In this document: in pieces, positions 61,878-64,000 of the stretch
Numbering within the stretch: position 1 is the first letter of the stretch
Layout: each line of letters begins with the position of its first letter
From: Streptomyces spinoverrucosus
Lineage (GTDB): Bacteria; Actinomycetota; Actinomycetes; Streptomycetales; Streptomycetaceae
Direction: 5' to 3'
DNA length: 64,000 nucleotides
Assembly (NCBI RefSeq): GCF_006539505.1
Contig: NZ_BJND01000007.1
Location: 248,001 to 312,000 of the forward strand
Made by a program: the position numbers and the translations under genes
Notes under the pieces: model-generated
Told to the model about the DNA's origin: nothing
Databases searched by the model: none
What the model saw: the letters and a program-made list of their open reading frames with translations, nothing else

Positions 61878-62066
61878 GGTCCATCGCCTCCGTGGGTCGG
61901 CCTCATCGCCGTTGTGCCTGGCCACCGAGTGTGCGGGTTACGCGCGGGTCAACTTCTGCACGATCGGCGCGTGCCGTTGCACGAAAGACGCATGGGCGCG
62001 GGCGGCGTCGGGAGGGGACGCGGATCGGCCGGAGGCCGGCCGCCCGCTACCTCGCAGACCGCGACC

Positions 62067-62266
62067 AGGGCCTGTCGTTTGGATCAGGCCGGCTGAGAGA
62101 GACTGCGCCTTTCGGCTGACCCGAGCGGGGGCGATGGGGGTGTCCCCGCGCGAGCTCGTTCGAGCGTGGGGGAGTCGGCGACCGACGACAACACGGCTGG
62201 GGTACCCCCTCTGGGGGAGCGCGTGCCAGACCCCGCGACGCCGACATGATCCAAACGACAGGCCCT
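62067..62266. mobile_element. MITE-like element, 200 bp with perfect 20-bp inverted ends
   Basis: AGGGCCTGTCGTTTGGATCA (62067-62086) and its exact reverse complement (62247-62266) bound a 200-base non-coding segment. No transposase is inside, so movement would need one in trans. The right flank makes CTAG; the left has CCAG, so target duplication is uncertain. The TAG inside the right CTAG is the stop codon of the neighbouring DUF gene. The 61878-62066 stretch to its left shows no gene. Confidence 0.82.
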
Positions 62267-62630
62267 AGCCTCGCACCGGCGGCTCGCCGAACAGGTCCAC
62301 CGCGTTCCGTACGTCCGACAGCCCCCGCGACAGGGCGCTCACCGACCCGATCGCCCCGGCGATCAGCAGCAGGGACCGGCGCAGTCGCGGGACCTCGGGC
62401 GTGCCGTCGGCGGTCATCGCGGCGAGCGCCGCGAGTTCGTCCTCGGCGACGGCACGGTCGGGGAACTCCACGGGATGCGCGGCGAGTTCACGGCGCAGCC
62501 GGGACACGGCGGTCCGCAGTTCCGCCACCCTCGGGTCCTCGTCGCTGCCGGTCACTGGCCTCTGCCCCAAGCTCCGCAACACAGCTCTCCCCCCTCCGTG
62601 CAGGCCCGGCACGCCGTTGTGCACAGTCAC
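62265..62630 (-). CDS. DUF5955-like protein
   Basis: This 121-residue protein contains DEDPRVAELRTAVSRLRREL (about 31-50) and a C-terminal RRSLLLIAGAIGSVSALSRG hydrophobic helix. It resembles a Streptomyces DUF5955 family with no known function. GTG 62630 follows GGGGGAG; ATG 62645 is an alternative. Its stop overlaps the MITE end. Confidence 0.75.
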   Translation of the reverse strand: MTVHNGVPGLHGGGRAVLRSLGQRPVTGSDEDPRVAELRTAVSRLRRELAAHPVEFPDRAVAEDELAALAAMTADGTPEVPRLRRSLLLIAGAIGSVSALSRGLSDVRNAVDLFGEPPVRG

Positions 62631-62781
62631 GCCCTGCTCCCCCATGCGCCCCCGTGATGCCGGTCGTGCGCCGGGGGACGCGGGCCAGTAAACGCCACCG
62701 GGTGCGGATCCGCCACCGCGAGGACCGAAATTCAGTCCATGGACACCGTCCGGCCCGTGCAGGGTCAGGTATGCAGGACCC

Positions 62782-63384
62782 ATGACGGACAAGAACGAAC
62801 GCCCGGTCGCCGCCCTGTTGCTCGCCGCGGGCGGCGGACGCCGGCTCGGCGGCCGACCCAAGGCGCTGCTCGAACACCGGGGCCGCCCGCTGGTCGAACA
62901 CGCCGTCGCGGTGCTGCGCGCGGGCGGATGCGCCCGCGTGCACGTGGTCCTGGGGGCGCACGCCGACGCCGTACGGGAGCGGGCGGAACTGTCCGGCTGT
63001 GTGCTGGTGGAGAACCCGGAGTGGGAGCAGGGCATGGGCTCCTCGCTGCGCGCCGGGCTGGACTCACTCGCCGGCACGGGGGCCCGGGCCGCACTGGTGT
63101 CGCTCGTCGACCAGCCCGGGATCGGACCCGAGGCGGTCGCTCGCGTCCTGGCCGCCTACACGGACGAGTCCTCGCTGGTCTCGGCCGCCTACGACGGCGT
63201 ACGCGGCCATCCCGTGCTCTTCGGCGCCGCGCACTGGGCGGACATCACGGCGACTGCGACCGGCGACCGAGGGGCACGCGCGTACCTGAAGGAGCACGCG
63301 TCCGGAATCCGTCTCGTGGAGTGCGGTGACGTGGCGCGGCCGTACGACATCGACACGGCGGCCGACCTGAAGCACCTTGAGTGA
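62782..63384 (+). CDS. MobA-like nucleotidyltransferase
   Basis: This 200-residue protein has the nucleotidyltransferase loop LLLAAGGGRRLGGRPKALLEH (within about 14-34) and VSLVDQPGIGPEAV (about 107-120). It is similar to molybdopterin cytidylyltransferases of the MocA type, which serve xanthine dehydrogenase. Its place between DUF5955 and malate synthase in a purine-degradation region is consistent with that use, but no cofactor genes are present here. Confidence 0.88.
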   Translation: MTDKNERPVAALLLAAGGGRRLGGRPKALLEHRGRPLVEHAVAVLRAGGCARVHVVLGAHADAVRERAELSGCVLVENPEWEQGMGSSLRAGLDSLAGTGARAALVSLVDQPGIGPEAVARVLAAYTDESSLVSAAYDGVRGHPVLFGAAHWADITATATGDRGARAYLKEHASGIRLVECGDVARPYDIDTAADLKHLE

Positions 63385-63432
63385 ACGGGGTGGCACCCAG
63401 CGCCACCTTGCCTCGACTCAGAGAATCTCGAC

Positions 63433-63449
63433 ATCAACAAACCATTGAA
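63433..63449. promoter_or_regulatory. Candidate AllR operator before aceB
   Basis: ATCAACAAACCATTGAA has the same WTCAAC-N5-RTTGAA layout as 53483-53499. It lies 120 bases upstream of the aceB start in an AT-rich stretch with no gene. Confidence 0.55.
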
Positions 63450-63568
63450 GTTCCACGATGAGAAAACTAATATCCACTGACCAGAAGCACCCGACCGCAC
63501 AGCGGGTGCGATACACCCCATTCGTGCCTCCTGGCACCCGGTGCCACCGCTGAAGGAAGTGACAGCTC

Positions 63569-64000
63569 ATGTCCGCACCAGCGCCGTCTCCGCTGGCCAT
63601 CGTCGACGCCGAGCCCCTGCCCCGGCAGGAGGAGGTCCTCACCGACGCGGCGCTCGCCTTCGTGGCCGAGCTGCACCGCCGGTTCACGCCCCGGCGTGAC
63701 GAACTCCTCGCCCGCCGCGCGGAACGCCGCGCCGAGATCGCCCGCACCTCCACCCTCGACTTCCTCCCGGAGACCGCACAGATCCGCGAGGACCCCACGT
63801 GGCGCGTGGCGCCCGCCCCGGCCGCGCTGAACGACCGCCGGGTCGAGATCACCGGCCCCACCGACCGCAAGATGACCATCAACGCCCTCAACTCGGGCGC
63901 GAAGGTCTGGCTCGCGGACTTCGAGGACGCCTCCGCCCCCACGTGGGAGAACGTCGTCCTCGGCCAGCTCAACCTGATCGACGCCTACACCCGGAACATC
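63569..64000 (+). CDS. aceB: Malate synthase A (partial)
   Basis: The first 144 residues are present; the gene runs off the right edge. ATG 63569 follows GAAGGAAG. It contains [32 protein letters not shown] segments and [16 protein letters not shown], typical of malate synthase A. It condenses glyoxylate, the end product of ureidoglycolate, with acetyl-CoA to malate and so connects allantoin catabolism to the citric acid cycle. Confidence 0.95.
   Translation, partial: MSAPAPSPLAIVDAEPLPRQEEVLTDAALAFVAELHRRFTPRRDELLARRAERRAEIARTSTLDFLPETAQIREDPTWRVAPAPAALNDRRVEITGPTDRKMTINALNSGAKVWLADFEDASAPTWENVVLGQLNLIDAYTRNI

Noticed and set aside
60148..61884. 578-codon minus-strand frame beside the fused reductase-dioxygenase
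   Set aside because: It is an Arg/Gly/Pro-rich shadow; the neighbouring frame has all the conserved motifs.
61878..62066. Small gene left of the MITE
   Set aside because: Frames are short, lack start context and have no conserved sequence.

Overview
The window reads as chromosomal DNA of a Streptomyces or close relative. GC content is very high with strong third-position bias, GTG starts and ATGA/GTGA stop-start overlaps are common, a SARP regulator carries rare TTA codons, and lineage-typical genes are present (ECF42/DGPF module, RNase Sa homologue, SNF2 helicase/SWIM pair, allantoin genes next to aceB). No rRNA, tRNA or CRISPR was seen.

Region A (1-22828) is most of a specialised-metabolite gene cluster; its left end lies outside the window. 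Its core is a five-gene minus-strand block that would make 3-hydroxyanthranilate from primary metabolism: class II DAHP synthase (PhzC type), ADIC synthase (PhzE type), isochorismatase (PhzD type) and a DhbA/EntA-type dehydrogenase, followed by a small dimeric-barrel protein and a salicylate-hydroxylase-type flavoprotein. Around it are deoxysugar genes (rmlA, rmlB, NDP-hexose 2,3-dehydratase, 3-ketoreductase), an UrdGT2-like glycosyltransferase, two MFS exporters, an ABM monooxygenase, an LLM flavoprotein, an asparagine-synthetase-type amidotransferase, a DsbA/FrnE-like protein, SoxR, a SARP with two TTA codons and a transaldolase that could feed erythrose-4-phosphate to the DAHP synthase. The inferred product is a glycosylated, possibly amidated or oxidised, 3-hydroxyanthranilate-derived aminophenol or aminoquinone. 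I cannot name it.

Region B (22726-35178) holds a SWIM zinc-finger protein with an expanded N-terminal repeat, its coupled SNF2 helicase, a membrane protein, a ROK kinase, and a sugar ABC operon (SBP, permease, ATPase) with a GntR regulator and a Gfo/Idh dehydrogenase. Two identical TGTCCGGACA palindromes link these last genes into one probable regulon.

Region C (35341-50867) is ordinary accessory chromosome: a P450 remnant, an ECF42 sigma factor with YCII and VOC partners, a two-component system, an RNase Sa homologue, decayed gene fragments, a LacI-controlled GH30 glycosidase, a large secreted subtilase, a RibD-like reductase, a frameshifted AIM24 protein and an SDR.

Region D (50926-64000) is catabolic. 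Allantoicase, allantoinase and the IclR regulator AllR lie at one side and malate synthase at the other. Between them sits a hydroxyquinol/beta-ketoadipate operon (flavin hydroxylase, fused maleylacetate reductase-hydroxyquinol dioxygenase, PcaI, PcaJ, PcaF) with a frameshifted AraC gene, and then a 200-bp MITE-like element. A matching inverted repeat upstream of allB and of aceB suggests joint AllR control. Three apparent single-base frameshifts at C/G runs fall within about 10.5 kb (49.8-60.3 kb), so assembly error must be excluded before these genes are called broken.
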